DNA from: an uncultured Lachnospiraceae bacterium
GTDB taxonomy: Bacteria > Bacillota > Clostridia > Lachnospirales > Lachnospiraceae
DNA length: 64,000 bases
NCBI GenBank assembly: GCA_910588215.1
Contig: CAJUQJ010000012.1
Span: 1-64,000, forward strand
Direction of reading: 5' to 3'
Numbering within the stretch: the stretch's first letter is position 1; the number at the start of each line of letters is the position of its first letter. Below the pieces are notes generated by a model. It worked only from the letters and a program-made list of their open reading frames with translations. It was not told the DNA's origin and did not search any database. Position numbers and translations under genes: made by a program. This document shows positions 7,971 through 17,963 of this stretch, piece after piece.

Positions 7971-10900
7971 TTACTCCACGATTTCCATCTCCGCTTCAGA
8001 TTCCTCTAGATCATCAGCCTCATCGAACTCTTCCGCTTCGTCCAGTTCCGTTTCCCCCAGATCTTCTTCAAGATCCAACTCCTCATCCAAATCCAGTTCA
8101 TCCGTCTCAGCGTCGAGCAGTTCTTCTTCATCTTCCGTCTCATCCGCACGAACCGGGAAATCAAATCTCGGCCTTCTGACAAATCCGTCATCGAACCGCA
8201 ACTCTTTCTCCGCCGCCAGACGGCTTAAAAGATTTTCATCGGTGCTCAGTCTCGTGTCGCGGTAGCGCTTCATGCCTGTACCGGCCGGAATCAACTTACC
8301 GATGATGACATTCTCTTTCAGACCGATCAGGGAATCAACCTTACCTTTGATTGCCGCCTCTGTCAGCACCTTTGTGGTCTCCTGGAAGGATGCCGCAGAC
8401 AGGAAGGAATCTGTTGCCAGCGCCGCCTTGGTGATACCGAGCAGTATCTGCTTGCCTTCCGCCAGTTCCTTACCTTCTTTGAAAAGTTCTTCGTTCATGT
8501 CCTCATAATCCAACACATCTACCAACGTGCCGGGCAGGAAATCCGTATCGCCGCTGTTCTCGATGCGGACTTTCTTCAGCATCTGCCGCACGATCACTTC
8601 GATATGCTTATCGGCAATATCAACACCCTGCAGACGGTATACTCTCTGTACCTCACGCAGCATATAATCCTGTACCGCCCGTATGCCCTTGATCTTCAGC
8701 AAGTCATGCGGGTTAACGCTACCCTCTGTCAACTCGTCGCCAGCCTCCAGCACTGCTCCGTCCATGATCTTGATCCTGGAACCGTAGGAGATCAGATAGG
8801 TCTTGGATTCGCCAGTCTCATTGTTCGTGATCACGATCTCACGTTTCTTCTTCGTATCTTTAATGGTCGCCACACCACCGAACTCTGCGATGATCGCAAG
8901 ACCTTTCGGCTTACGTGCCTCGAAAAGCTCCTCTACACGGGGAAGACCCTGCGTGATATCATCACCGGCCACACCGCCCGTATGGAAGGTACGCATAGTC
9001 AGCTGTGTACCAGGCTCACCGATGGACTGCGCCGCAATGATACCGACAGCCTCACCCACCTGCACCGCTTCGCCTGTTGCCATATTGGCACCATAGCACT
9101 TCGCACAGATCCCAACGTGTGAACGACATGTCAAGATCGTACGGATCTTCACTTCTTCGATCGGCTCACCCTTCTCGTTTACCCCGGCGCTCAGGATCCT
9201 TGCCGCCCGGGCGGGTGTGATCATGTGATTCCTCTTCACGATCATCTTACCGTCTCTGTCCTTGATATCCTCACAAGAAAAACGTCCTGTAATTCTATCT
9301 CCCAAACCTTCGATGGTCTCCTTACCATCCATGAACGCCTTCACCACGATACCCGGAATCTCATCCTTGCCTTCGCTACAGTCGGTTTCGCGTATGATCA
9401 GTTCCTGCGATACGTCAACCATACGTCTGGTCAGATAACCGGAATCGGCTGTACGTAACGCTGTATCAGACAGTCCTTTCCGCGCACCATGAGCAGACAT
9501 GAAATATTCCAATACGTCCAATCCTTCACGGAAGTTCGACTTGATAGGCAACTCGATAGTACGTCCGGTGGTATCCGCCATCAATCCGCGCATACCTGCC
9601 AGCTGTTTGATCTGCTGGTTAGAACCACGAGCGCCGGAATCCGCCATCATAAAGATGTTGTTATATTTATCCAAACCCGACAGCAACACCTCTGTCAGTT
9701 CCTTATCCGTCTCGTTCCATGTCTCGACAACCGCACGGTATCGCTCTTCTTCCGTGATCAGACCACGCCTGAAATTCATGGAGATCTTGTCAACCGTAGC
9801 CTGTGCTTCCTCCAGCATCTCAGGCTTTCTCGCCGGCACGGTCATATCGGAGATAGAAACCGTCATCGCCGCTCTGGTAGAATACTTATATCCGGTGGAT
9901 TTGATCAAGTCAAGTACCTCGGCCGTTCTCACTGCACCGTGAATATTGATAACTTTCTCCAGAATCTGCTTCAGCTGTTTCTTACCGACATGAAAATCCA
10001 CTTCTAATTTCAGCAGGTCTTCCGGATTAGTTCTGTCCACATAACCCAGATCCTGCGGCAGGATCTCGTTGAACAGAAATCTGCCCAGCGTGGACTCCAC
10101 ATTACCGCTCACCGTCTCTCCGTCAGGCGTCTGTTTAGTGACTCTCACCCTGATTCTCGTATGCAGGGTACATGCTTTATTTTCATAGGCCAGAATAGCC
10201 TCGTTTACATTCTTGAAGAACTTTCCTTCACCCGTTGCCCCTGGTCTCTCCTGGGTCAGATAATAGATACCCAGCACCATATCCTGAGACGGAACCGCCA
10301 CCGGGCCGCCATCAGAAGGCTTCAGCAGGTTATTCGGCGAAAGCAACAGAAATCTGCATTCTGCCTGCGCTTCCACAGACAGCGGCAGATGTACCGCCAT
10401 CTGGTCACCGTCGAAGTCGGCGTTAAATGCCGTACATACGAGGGGATGCAGTTTGATTGCCTTACCTTCTACCAGGATTGGCTCAAATGCCTGAATACCG
10501 AGTCTGTGCAGTGTAGGAGCACGGTTCAGCATCACTGGATGTTCCTTGATCACTTCTTCCAGCACATCCCACACCTGAGTATCCAGCCGCTCCACCAGCT
10601 TCTTGGCGTTCTTGATATTCTGTGAAATCCCTCTGGACACCAGTTCTTTCATTACAAACGGTTTGAACAGCTCGATGGCCATCTCCTTCGGCAGACCGCA
10701 CTGATAGATCTTAAGTTCCGGTCCGACCACGATAACAGAACGCCCGGAATAGTCCACACGCTTACCCAGAAGGTTCTGACGGAAACGTCCGGATTTACCT
10801 TTTAACATATCTGACAGGGATTTGAGCGCCCTGTTACCCGGTCCCGTAACCGGACGGCCTCTTCTGCCGTTGTCGATCAGTGCATCTACAGCTTCCTGCA

Positions 10901-11789
10901 GCATTCTCTTCTCGTTGCGGACGATGATATCCGGCGCGCCCAGTTCCAACAGTCTCTTCAGACGGTTATTTCTGTTGATGATCCTTCTATAGAGATCATT
11001 CAGATCACTGGTGGCAAAACGGCCGCCGTCCAGCTGTACCATAGGCCGAAGGTCAGGCGGAATGACCGGGATCGCATCCATGATCATCCAAGACGGCTCA
11101 TTACCGGATTCTCTAAACGCCTCCACTACTTCCAGTCTCTTGATGATACGAGCCCGTTTCTGGCCCGTGGAATCACGCAGCCCTTCCTTCAGCTCCACCG
11201 CCTCTGTCTCCAGGTCGATGGCTTCCAGCAGCTCCTTGATCGCTTCGGCGCCCATGCCAACACGGAATTTATTGCCCCAGGTCTCTCTTGCGTCCTGATA
11301 CTCCTTCTCAGAAAGAACCTGTTTATACTCCAGATTACTGTCGCCCCCATCCAGCACGATATAGGACGCAAAGTATAATACCTTCTCCAACACACGCGGA
11401 GACAGATCGAGAATCAATCCCATACGACTGGGAATCCCTTTAAAATACCAAATATGAGAAACCGGTGCCGCCAGCTCAATGTGACCCATGCGCTCTCTGC
11501 GGACGCTGGACTTAGTCACCTCAACGCCACACCTGTCACAAACAACACCTTTATACCTGATCTTCTTATATTTACCGCAGTGACACTCCCAATCCTTGCT
11601 TGGTCCAAAGATCTTCTCGCAGAAAAGGCCTTCTTTTTCCGGTTTCAGGGTTCTGTAATTGATCGTCTCGGGTTTGGTAACCTCGCCCCTCGACCACTCT
11701 CTGATCTTCTCGGGGGAGGCCAATCCGATCTTAATCGCATCGAATGTCATAGGTTGATAAGTTTCTTGTTTCATGTCTGACATCTTCAA
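7971..11789 (-). CDS. rpoC: RNA polymerase beta' subunit
   Basis: Catalytic subunit of RNA polymerase; 1272 residues. The N-terminal zinc site (CHCGKYKKIRYKGVVCDRCG), the active-site motif NADFDGDQM and the second Cys cluster (CRSHVGICAKCYG) are intact. A TTG at 11789 is the likely start, with AAGGAG eight bases upstream; an ATG six bases downstream is possible. The last 59 residues, after the family's usual end, form a tail with 35 Asp/Glu residues. It lies 145 bases after rpoB, with a hairpin at 11893-11916 in the gap, and presumably shares the rpoB promoter. Confidence 0.97.
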   Translation of the reverse strand: MKMSDMKQETYQPMTFDAIKIGLASPEKIREWSRGEVTKPETINYRTLKPEKEGLFCEKIFGPSKDWECHCGKYKKIRYKGVVCDRCGVEVTKSSVRRERMGHIELAAPVSHIWYFKGIPSRMGLILDLSPRVLEKVLYFASYIVLDGGDSNLEYKQVLSEKEYQDARETWGNKFRVGMGAEAIKELLEAIDLETEAVELKEGLRDSTGQKRARIIKRLEVVEAFRESGNEPSWMIMDAIPVIPPDLRPMVQLDGGRFATSDLNDLYRRIINRNNRLKRLLELGAPDIIVRNEKRMLQEAVDALIDNGRRGRPVTGPGNRALKSLSDMLKGKSGRFRQNLLGKRVDYSGRSVIVVGPELKIYQCGLPKEMAIELFKPFVMKELVSRGISQNIKNAKKLVERLDTQVWDVLEEVIKEHPVMLNRAPTLHRLGIQAFEPILVEGKAIKLHPLVCTAFNADFDGDQMAVHLPLSVEAQAECRFLLLSPNNLLKPSDGGPVAVPSQDMVLGIYYLTQERPGATGEGKFFKNVNEAILAYENKACTLHTRIRVRVTKQTPDGETVSGNVESTLGRFLFNEILPQDLGYVDRTNPEDLLKLEVDFHVGKKQLKQILEKVINIHGAVRTAEVLDLIKSTGYKYSTRAAMTVSISDMTVPARKPEMLEEAQATVDKISMNFRRGLITEEERYRAVVETWNETDKELTEVLLSGLDKYNNIFMMADSGARGSNQQIKQLAGMRGLMADTTGRTIELPIKSNFREGLDVLEYFMSAHGARKGLSDTALRTADSGYLTRRMVDVSQELIIRETDCSEGKDEIPGIVVKAFMDGKETIEGLGDRITGRFSCEDIKDRDGKMIVKRNHMITPARAARILSAGVNEKGEPIEEVKIRTILTCRSHVGICAKCYGANMATGEAVQVGEAVGIIAAQSIGEPGTQLTMRTFHTGGVAGDDITQGLPRVEELFEARKPKGLAIIAEFGGVATIKDTKKKREIVITNNETGESKTYLISYGSRIKIMDGAVLEAGDELTEGSVNPHDLLKIKGIRAVQDYMLREVQRVYRLQGVDIADKHIEVIVRQMLKKVRIENSGDTDFLPGTLVDVLDYEDMNEELFKEGKELAEGKQILLGITKAALATDSFLSAASFQETTKVLTEAAIKGKVDSLIGLKENVIIGKLIPAGTGMKRYRDTRLSTDENLLSRLAAEKELRFDDGFVRRPRFDFPVRADETEDEEELLDAETDELDLDEELDLEEDLGETELDEAEEFDEADDLEESEAEMEIVE

Positions 11790-11892
11790 TCACCATGCTC
11801 CTTCCAGATTATATGCTGCCATGCACGGCTCTGCCGTCCACGGTAGCATGATGCTCTCGCGAAAACATAAAAACGCTGCTACTTACGGCTCA

Positions 11893-11916
11893 GGAATGCG
11901 CGTAAATGCGCATTCC
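11893..11916 (-). promoter_or_regulatory. Hairpin between rpoB and rpoC
   Basis: A perfect 9-base-pair stem, GGAATGCGC/GCGCATTCC, with a six-base loop, lies in the 145-base rpoB-rpoC gap. No T-run follows, so processing or stability is more likely than termination. Confidence 0.45.
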
Positions 11917-11934
11917 GTGAAAACATGATAAATC

Positions 11935-14900
11935 TTAATAAATCTCTGTTTCTTCCTCCGCAAAGTCAGCCTCTATCTCATCTTCCGCAAAATCCTCTTC
12001 CTCCTCGCTGGTCACGAGTTCTCCACTGTCATCGTCAAATTCCTGTTTCTGATATCCCATGGAGCCAAGAGATTCCTGTTCATAGTCATAATTTCTGGAG
12101 TCACCTTCAATCTCATAACGATAATCATTCTCGCCGTAGTCGATCGTTTCCATGATCTCCACTTCTGTCTGGTCATCCCGAAGCACTCTCACATCCAGAC
12201 CAAGCGACTGCAGTTCTTTAAGCAGCACCTTGAAGGATTCAGGCACGCCAGGCTCCGGAATATTATCACCCTTGATGATCGCTTCATAAGTCTTAACACG
12301 TCCCACCACGTCATCGGACTTCACTGTCAGAATCTCCTGCAGTGTGTAAGCCGCGCCATAAGCTTCCAGCGCCCACACCTCCATCTCACCGAAACGCTGA
12401 CCGCCGAACTGCGCTTTGCCGCCCAGGGGCTGCTGCGTTACCAGAGAGTAAGGACCAGTGGAGCGTGCATGGATCTTATCATCTACCAAATGATGCAGTT
12501 TCAGGTAATGCATGTGGCCGATCGTAACCGGTGAGTCGAAATACTCACCCGTCCGGCCATCCCGCAACTGTACTTTACCATCGCTGGAGATCTCCACACC
12601 CTTCCACACTTCACGATGTTCTCTGTGGTCGGAAAGGTACTGCATGATCTCTTCCGAAATATCTTCTTTATGCTTCTCCTCAAATTCTTCCCATTCCAGA
12701 TTCACATAATCATTGGCAAGATTCAGAGTGTCCGCGATATCATCTTCCTTCGCACCGTCAAATACCGGTGTCGCCACGTTAAAGCCAAGAGCTCTGGCCG
12801 CCAGAGATAAGTGAATCTCCAATACCTGTCCGATATTCATACGGGAAGGCACGCCCAACGGATTCAGAACAATGTCCAAAGGACGGCCGTTAGGCAGATA
12901 AGGCATATCCTCCACCGGCAGCACACGGGAAACCACACCCTTGTTACCATGACGACCTGCCATCTTATCTCCTACGGAAATCTTTCTCTTCTGTGCAATG
13001 TAAATGCGGACTGCCTGATTAACGCCGGGTGAGAGTTCATCGCCATTCTCCCTCGTAAATACCTTCGCATCCACAACAATACCATATTCACCATGTGGCA
13101 CTTTCAGGGAAGTATCCCTCACTTCTCTGGCCTTCTCGCCGAAGATCGCACGGAGCAATCTCTCCTCCGCAGTCAGCTCCGTCTCTCCCTTGGGGGTTAC
13201 TTTACCAACCAGGATATCACCGGCCCGAACCTCCGCACCGATACGAATGATACCTCTGTCATCGAGATCTTTCAGTGCCTCATCACCTACGCCGGGAACG
13301 TCTCTTGTAATCTCCTCCGGCCCCAGTTTGGTATCGCGGGCTTCCGCCTCATATTCTTCAATGTGTACGGAGGTATAGACATCCTCTTGTACCAATCTCT
13401 CGCTGAGCAGTACCGCATCCTCGTAGTTGTAGCCTTCCCAGGTCATGAAACCGATCAGCGGGTTCTTACCCAATGCCAGTTCGCCCCCTTCCGTGGACGG
13501 ACCGTCTGCGATCACTTCTCCCTGTGCCACATGATTGCCTTTGAACACAATAGGCTTCTGATTGTAACAGTTGGACTGATTACTGCGAGAGAATTTGGTC
13601 AGATGGTATTCATCCTTCTCTCCATCGTCGTAAGTCATCCTGATCAGATCCGCCGATACGAAATCGATAGTACCCGCCTTCTTCGCCACCACACAGACAC
13701 CCGAGTCCACAGCTGCTTTCGGCTCCATACCGGTTCCCACTACAGGGGTCTCCGTAAAGAGCAGTGGCACGGCCTGTCTCTGCATGTTGGAACCCATCAG
13801 TGCACGATTGGCGTCATCATTCTGTAAGAACGGAATCAGCGCCGTCGCCACCGAGAATACCATCTTCGGCGACACATCCATATAGTCGAACATGGCTTTA
13901 GGGTATTCCTGAGTCTCCTCCTCAAAACGTCCGGAAATATTATTACGGGTAAAATAGCCGTCGGCATCAATAGGGGCTGATGCCTGTGCTACATGGTAGT
14001 TATCCTCTTCGTCCGCCGTCATATACACGACTTCATCGGTGACACGCGGATTCTGCGGATCTGATTTATCTATCTTACGGTAAGGCGCCTCCACAAATCC
14101 ATATTCATTGATCCGTGCGTAGGACGCAAGCGAATTGATCAGACCGATATTCGGGCCTTCCGGTGTCTCAATAGGACACATTCTTCCGTAATGGGTATAG
14201 TGTACGTCTCGGACCTCAAATCCGGCTCTGTCTCTTGACAGACCACCAGGACCCAGCGCCGAGAGACGTCTCTTATGCGTCAACTCACCAAGAGGGTTGT
14301 TCTGATCCATGAACTGGGACAGCTGGGAGGAACCAAAGAACTCCTTCACTGCAGCCTGTACCGGTTTGATGTTGATCAAAACCTGGGGTGAGATCTCATC
14401 CGCATCATGGGTCGTCATCCTCTCGCGGACTACTCTCTCCAATCTGGACAGACCGATGCGGTACTGATTCTGTAAAAGCTCACCTACCGCGCGGATACGT
14501 CTGTTGCCCAGATGGTCAATATCGTCATCGTTGCCGATGCCGTACTCCAAATGGATATTATAATTAATAGATGCAAGGATATCTTCCTTCGTAATATGCT
14601 TGGGGATCAATTCATGCACATTCTTGTGAATCGCCTCTGCCAACATCTCCGGATCATCGCTGTACTCCTCCAGAATCTGCTGCAGCACAGGATAATAAAC
14701 CAACTCTGTAACGCCCAATTCTTTAGGATTACAATCTACAAAGTTAGTGATGTCTACCATCATATTAGAGAGAACTTTCACATTCTTCTCCTCTGTCTGG
14801 ATCCAAACATAAGGAACCGCCGCATTCTGGATAGCGTCAGCCATCTCTGCGGTAACCTTGTCGCCCGCCTTGGCCAGAAGTTCACCTGTGGTCATATCCA

Positions 14901-15795
14901 CCACATCCTCAGCCAGAATATGGTGCCTGATCCTGTTGCGGAACATTAACTTCTTATTAAATTTATATCTGCCGACCTTAGCCAAATCATATCTTCTGGG
15001 GTCAAAAAACATGGCGGTGATCAGACTTTCAGCACTCTCCACGCTCAAAGGCTCACCGGGACGGATCTTCTTATATAACTCCAACAAACCTTCCTGATAG
15101 TTCTCGGAAGTATCCTTGGCAAAACTGGCCTCAATCTTCGGTTCTTCACCAAACAATTCTCTGATCTCATCATTAGAACCGACACCCATAGCACGGATCA
15201 GCACCGTGATCGGCACTTTCCTCGTCCTGTCCACGCGCACATAAAACACATCATTAGAGTCTGTCTCATACTCTAACCATGCGCCGCGATTCGGGATAAC
15301 GGTGGCGGAAAACAATCTTTTTCCGATCTTGTCATGTCCGATTCCGTAATAAATACCCGGAGAACGTACCAGCTGGCTTACGATAACACGCTCCGCTCCA
15401 TTGATCACGAACGTACCGGTCTCTGTCATCAGCGGCAGGTCACCCATGAAGATTTCGTGCTCCGTGATCTCGTCCTTCTCCTTATTGATCAGGCGAACCT
15501 TAACCTTAAGAGGTGCCGCGTAAGTAGCATCTCTCTCTTTACATTTCTCAATAGAGTATTTCACATCCTCTTCGCATAACTCAAAGTCTACAAACTCCAG
15601 ACTTAAGTGTCCGCTGTAATCTGAGATAGGAGAGATATCGTCGAAAACTTCCTTCAGTCCTTCCCTAAGAAACCACTGATAAGAGTTCTTCTGAACCTCG
15701 ATCAGATTCGGCATTTCCAGGACTTCCTTCTGTCGTGCATAGGTCATACGCGTATTTCTGCCGGCTGCAGTCTTACGGATTCTGTTCTTTTCCAT
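11935..15795 (-). CDS. rpoB: RNA polymerase beta subunit
   Basis: Second large subunit of RNA polymerase; 1286 residues from the ATG at 15795 (product begins MEKNRIRKTAAGRNTRM). A GTG at 15807 with AAGGA nearby is an alternative. The rifampicin-pocket segment GSSQLSQFMDQNN is the sensitive form. The conserved C-terminal GGQRFGEMEVWALEAYGAAY is followed by an unusual acidic tail (SEEEEDFAEDEIEADFAEEE) that mirrors the one on RpoC. It is transcribed from the promoter at 15911-15939 and followed by rpoC. Confidence 0.97.
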   Translation of the reverse strand: MEKNRIRKTAAGRNTRMTYARQKEVLEMPNLIEVQKNSYQWFLREGLKEVFDDISPISDYSGHLSLEFVDFELCEEDVKYSIEKCKERDATYAAPLKVKVRLINKEKDEITEHEIFMGDLPLMTETGTFVINGAERVIVSQLVRSPGIYYGIGHDKIGKRLFSATVIPNRGAWLEYETDSNDVFYVRVDRTRKVPITVLIRAMGVGSNDEIRELFGEEPKIEASFAKDTSENYQEGLLELYKKIRPGEPLSVESAESLITAMFFDPRRYDLAKVGRYKFNKKLMFRNRIRHHILAEDVVDMTTGELLAKAGDKVTAEMADAIQNAAVPYVWIQTEEKNVKVLSNMMVDITNFVDCNPKELGVTELVYYPVLQQILEEYSDDPEMLAEAIHKNVHELIPKHITKEDILASINYNIHLEYGIGNDDDIDHLGNRRIRAVGELLQNQYRIGLSRLERVVRERMTTHDADEISPQVLINIKPVQAAVKEFFGSSQLSQFMDQNNPLGELTHKRRLSALGPGGLSRDRAGFEVRDVHYTHYGRMCPIETPEGPNIGLINSLASYARINEYGFVEAPYRKIDKSDPQNPRVTDEVVYMTADEEDNYHVAQASAPIDADGYFTRNNISGRFEEETQEYPKAMFDYMDVSPKMVFSVATALIPFLQNDDANRALMGSNMQRQAVPLLFTETPVVGTGMEPKAAVDSGVCVVAKKAGTIDFVSADLIRMTYDDGEKDEYHLTKFSRSNQSNCYNQKPIVFKGNHVAQGEVIADGPSTEGGELALGKNPLIGFMTWEGYNYEDAVLLSERLVQEDVYTSVHIEEYEAEARDTKLGPEEITRDVPGVGDEALKDLDDRGIIRIGAEVRAGDILVGKVTPKGETELTAEERLLRAIFGEKAREVRDTSLKVPHGEYGIVVDAKVFTRENGDELSPGVNQAVRIYIAQKRKISVGDKMAGRHGNKGVVSRVLPVEDMPYLPNGRPLDIVLNPLGVPSRMNIGQVLEIHLSLAARALGFNVATPVFDGAKEDDIADTLNLANDYVNLEWEEFEEKHKEDISEEIMQYLSDHREHREVWKGVEISSDGKVQLRDGRTGEYFDSPVTIGHMHYLKLHHLVDDKIHARSTGPYSLVTQQPLGGKAQFGGQRFGEMEVWALEAYGAAYTLQEILTVKSDDVVGRVKTYEAIIKGDNIPEPGVPESFKVLLKELQSLGLDVRVLRDDQTEVEIMETIDYGENDYRYEIEGDSRNYDYEQESLGSMGYQKQEFDDDSGELVTSEEEEDFAEDEIEADFAEEETEIY

Positions 15796-15910
15796 TGACA
15801 CTTTCACCCCGTTCCTTATGATTTGCTGCTTATCAGCCTGCCTGTCAGATTGTCTGTGGTATGAAATCATACTACAAATAAGCATACCACACCACAATAG
15901 TGCATTTTCC

Positions 15911-15939
15911 ATTCTACTACAAGTTTTTTTGTGAGTCAA
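15911..15939 (-). promoter_or_regulatory. Promoter of rpoBC
   Basis: TTGACT (15939-15934), 17-base spacer, TAGAAT (15916-15911), giving a leader of about 110 bases before the rpoB ATG. Confidence 0.75.
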
Positions 15940-16051
15940 CGACTATTTTGAAAAGTTTAGAAATACATGATATAGACTATCGAAATAACCGTGCAGATAT
16001 GGCTGAGATCAAAATTGTTCTTGACGCCAACTATAAAAACTGCAACGCAAT

Positions 16052-16101
16052 AAAACCGCTCACGCGGGCTATGTAAAAACATACCCGACATGAACGGTTT
16101 T
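16052..16101 (-). terminator. Terminator of rplJL
   Basis: On the minus strand AAAACCGTTCA pairs with TGAGCGGTTTT (10 of 11) around an inner GGGTATGT/ACATAGCCC stem, ending in TTTTATTG. Confidence 0.65.
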
Positions 16102-16125
16102 CTCAGCTTCACTTGCTCTTGTCGA

Positions 16126-16506
16126 TTATTTCAGAGTGACCTTAGCGCCCTCAGCTTCCAGTTTAGCCTTGATATCCTCGGACTCTTCCTTGGATGCAGC
16201 TTCTTTCACCATCTTCGGAGCGTTGTCTACCAGGTCTTTTGCTTCTTTCAGACCAAGGCCTGTGATCTCACGAACAACCTTGATGACTTTAACCTTATTC
16301 GGGCCAACCTCTGTCAGCTCAACATCGAACTCAGTCTTCTCCTCAGCTGCTGCTGCACCTGCGTCTCCGCCTGCTGCTGCAACGACTACACCTGCTGCTG
16401 CAGATACGCCGAACTCTTCTTCACATGCTTTTACTAAATCATTCAATTCCAATACGGTCAACTCTTTGATCGCGTCGATAAATTCCTGAGTGGATAACTT
16501 TGCCAT
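16126..16506 (-). CDS. rplL: 50S ribosomal protein L7/L12
   Basis: Stalk protein that recruits translational GTPases; 126 residues. It has the N-terminal dimerisation helices (MAKLSTQEFIDAIKEL), an Ala/Gly-rich hinge (GVVVAAAGGDAGAAAAEE) and the C-terminal domain with the family signature LKEAKDLVDNAPK. An AGGAGG-like site (GGAGGTAAATAATA) precedes the ATG. It is 82 bases downstream of rplJ, the usual pair, and is followed by a terminator. Confidence 0.97.
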   Translation of the reverse strand: MAKLSTQEFIDAIKELTVLELNDLVKACEEEFGVSAAAGVVVAAAGGDAGAAAAEEKTEFDVELTEVGPNKVKVIKVVREITGLGLKEAKDLVDNAPKMVKEAASKEESEDIKAKLEAEGAKVTLK

Positions 16507-16588
16507 TATTATTTACCTCCATAATTTTCTTTTACAATCTTAATAATAATTGTATCTTTGTTCTGTGTGCAGATCCCTGCACTTTACC

Positions 16589-17152
16589 TTATGCTTCTGC
16601 CGGTGCTTCCTCGGCTGCAGCTTCAACAGGTGCCTCTTCAGCGGCAGGTGCTGCTTCACATGCGGATGCGCCACCCTTCTCCGCGATCTGGTTCAATACG
16701 CGTGCCAGGTTAGCAACCGGCGACTGCATACTGCCAAGCAATCTGGAAAGCAACTCTTCTCTGGACGGAATCTTGGAAACATCCTCAATTCCCTTAGCGT
16801 CATAAAGCGTGCCCTCTACGACACCGCCCTTGACTTCAAGAGCATTAGCTGTCTTCGCGAATTTGCATAATACTCTGGCCGGCGCCGTGGCATCCTCTTT
16901 GGAAACAGCCAGCGCACTCGGACCTTCCAGATAAGGGGTCAAAGATTCGAAATCTGTACCCTTAAATGCAAAATTCATCATCGTGTTCTTGTAAACCTTG
17001 TAGGTGATCCCGGCTTCACGCAGCTGCTTACGAAGCTCTGTATCCTGCTCTACCGTAAGCCCACGGTGGTCCACCAGGACAACTGACTGTGCGTCCTGAA
17101 TGACAGCAGAGATCTCTTCTACGATCGGTTTTTTCAGTTCAACCTTTGCCAT
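16589..17152 (-). CDS. rplJ: 50S ribosomal protein L10
   Basis: Stalk base protein that anchors L7/L12 dimers to 23S rRNA; 187 residues, longer than the usual 165-175 because of an Ala/Glu-rich tail (CEAAPAAEEAPVEAAAEEAP). The N-terminal domain has the typical VELKKPIVEEI and VVLVDHRGLTV segments; the C-terminal helix that binds L12 precedes the tail. The ATG has TAAGGAGG upstream. Its transcript starts near 17365 and carries an L10 leader (17290-17347) and an attenuator (17233-17262), so free L10 or L10-L12 probably represses it. Confidence 0.97.
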   Translation of the reverse strand: MAKVELKKPIVEEISAVIQDAQSVVLVDHRGLTVEQDTELRKQLREAGITYKVYKNTMMNFAFKGTDFESLTPYLEGPSALAVSKEDATAPARVLCKFAKTANALEVKGGVVEGTLYDAKGIEDVSKIPSREELLSRLLGSMQSPVANLARVLNQIAEKGGASACEAAPAAEEAPVEAAAEEAPAEA

Positions 17153-17232
17153 TACATTTACCTCCTTATAGATTTTACGCCGATAGGAGTCTTAAACCAT
17201 ATGCTGTATCAAAGGATATCTTTCCTTATGAT

Positions 17233-17262
17233 GCAAAAATCCTCCCTGAAGACAGGAAGGAT
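17233..17262 (-). terminator. Attenuator hairpin in the rplJ leader
   Basis: ATCCTTCCTG pairs with CAGGGAGGAT around TCTT (9 of 10 pairs), followed by TTTTT on the minus strand, between the L10 leader and rplJ. This suggests premature termination as the output of the leader. Confidence 0.7.
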
Positions 17263-17289
17263 GGAATCTACTACAATCTATCTTATAGC

Positions 17290-17347
17290 AACTCTTCTCC
17301 TCGGTAGGCGATATTCTTACGCCGTCTCACGGCACCTACTGTCTTCG
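17290..17347 (-). promoter_or_regulatory. Ribosomal protein L10 leader RNA
   Basis: On the minus strand, AGACAGTAGGTGCCGTGAGA and, after GGCGTAAGAATATC, GCCTACCGAGGAGAAGAG match the well-known L10 leader pattern: a stem formed by the AGGTGCC and GCCTACC strands with a kink-turn-like internal loop. It lies directly before rplJ, as expected. Confidence 0.8.
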
Positions 17348-17370
17348 GCATGGTCTTAACAACCTCAAAC

Positions 17371-17400
17371 ACTATACCACAGCAAATTTGATCTTGTCAA
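17371..17400 (-). promoter_or_regulatory. Promoter of rplJL
   Basis: TTGACA (17400-17395), 18-base spacer, TATAGT (17376-17371). The -35 box overlaps the stop codon of the upstream gene at 17397-17399. Confidence 0.8.
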
Positions 17401-17963
17401 CTGTTTTCTACCATATCCTCTCCATCACACACGGTACTGACATTGCTGAATACCGCGCTGTCATCCGGATCTGAAAGCTGCACGCTCATTTCTCCAAAAG
17501 ACGTACGGATCACCAAAATTTTCGCCCCGTCTGCTCGGGTAATGATCCGAGTGTCGGAAGCAGCCTCTTCCTCTTCAGCAGCTTCTCTGGCCGTCTCGAT
17601 CTCCGCTTCGATCTGTTCCCGCAAGACTTCCTCCGCAGTATCTATTTTCTCCAACAGCTTCTGCCATTCTTCCTGGGTGTAAGCCTCAGCGCCAATCTGA
17701 ATCTTGGGCTGAATAGTCCCATTCTTGATCTTGGCACGCATCTCCTCCATTTTCTCCTGAAGAAACTTCCTGTAATCCGGATCGCTTTCAGTCTCCGCAC
17801 ACCCATTCCCCGCTGTCTGCCCGGTCTTTTCCTGTTCTGCGGCTTCTTCCGTACTCTCCAGCATCGCGCCAAAATTCCCGTCCTGTTTCCTCGCATTCCG
17901 ACTGTTTGCGCGACGCGCGGCGAACTGTTCCATAATAAAAGGGTTCCTGCTTCCAATTTCCAT
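17397..17963 (-). CDS. Conserved-looking protein of unknown function
   Basis: A 188-residue, very acidic protein without signal peptide or membrane segment. The N-terminus NPFIMEQFAARRANSRNARK is basic and the middle is a helical, Glu-rich stretch (LEKIDTAEEVLREQIEAEIE) that may form a coiled coil. The C-terminal part (IITRADGAKILVIRTSFGEM) looks like a short beta-rich module. I do not recognise the family. It lies between the CapA-like gene and rplJ on the same strand and ends inside the rplJ promoter. The ribosome site is weak (AAAGG well upstream). Its place inside a ribosomal protein block gives no functional clue. Confidence 0.6.
   Translation of the reverse strand: MEIGSRNPFIMEQFAARRANSRNARKQDGNFGAMLESTEEAAEQEKTGQTAGNGCAETESDPDYRKFLQEKMEEMRAKIKNGTIQPKIQIGAEAYTQEEWQKLLEKIDTAEEVLREQIEAEIETAREAAEEEEAASDTRIITRADGAKILVIRTSFGEMSVQLSDPDDSAVFSNVSTVCDGEDMVENS

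Larger units (their letters stand above)
15796..16125. other. rplL-rpoB intergenic region
   Basis: 330 bases containing the rplL terminator (16052-16101) and the rpoB promoter (15911-15939). This separates rplJL from rpoBC transcriptionally, unlike E. coli. I see no gene in it. Confidence 0.7.

Noticed and set aside
15796..15939. Longer RpoB start at 15939
   Set aside because: It would include the promoter itself; the -35 box begins at 15939.
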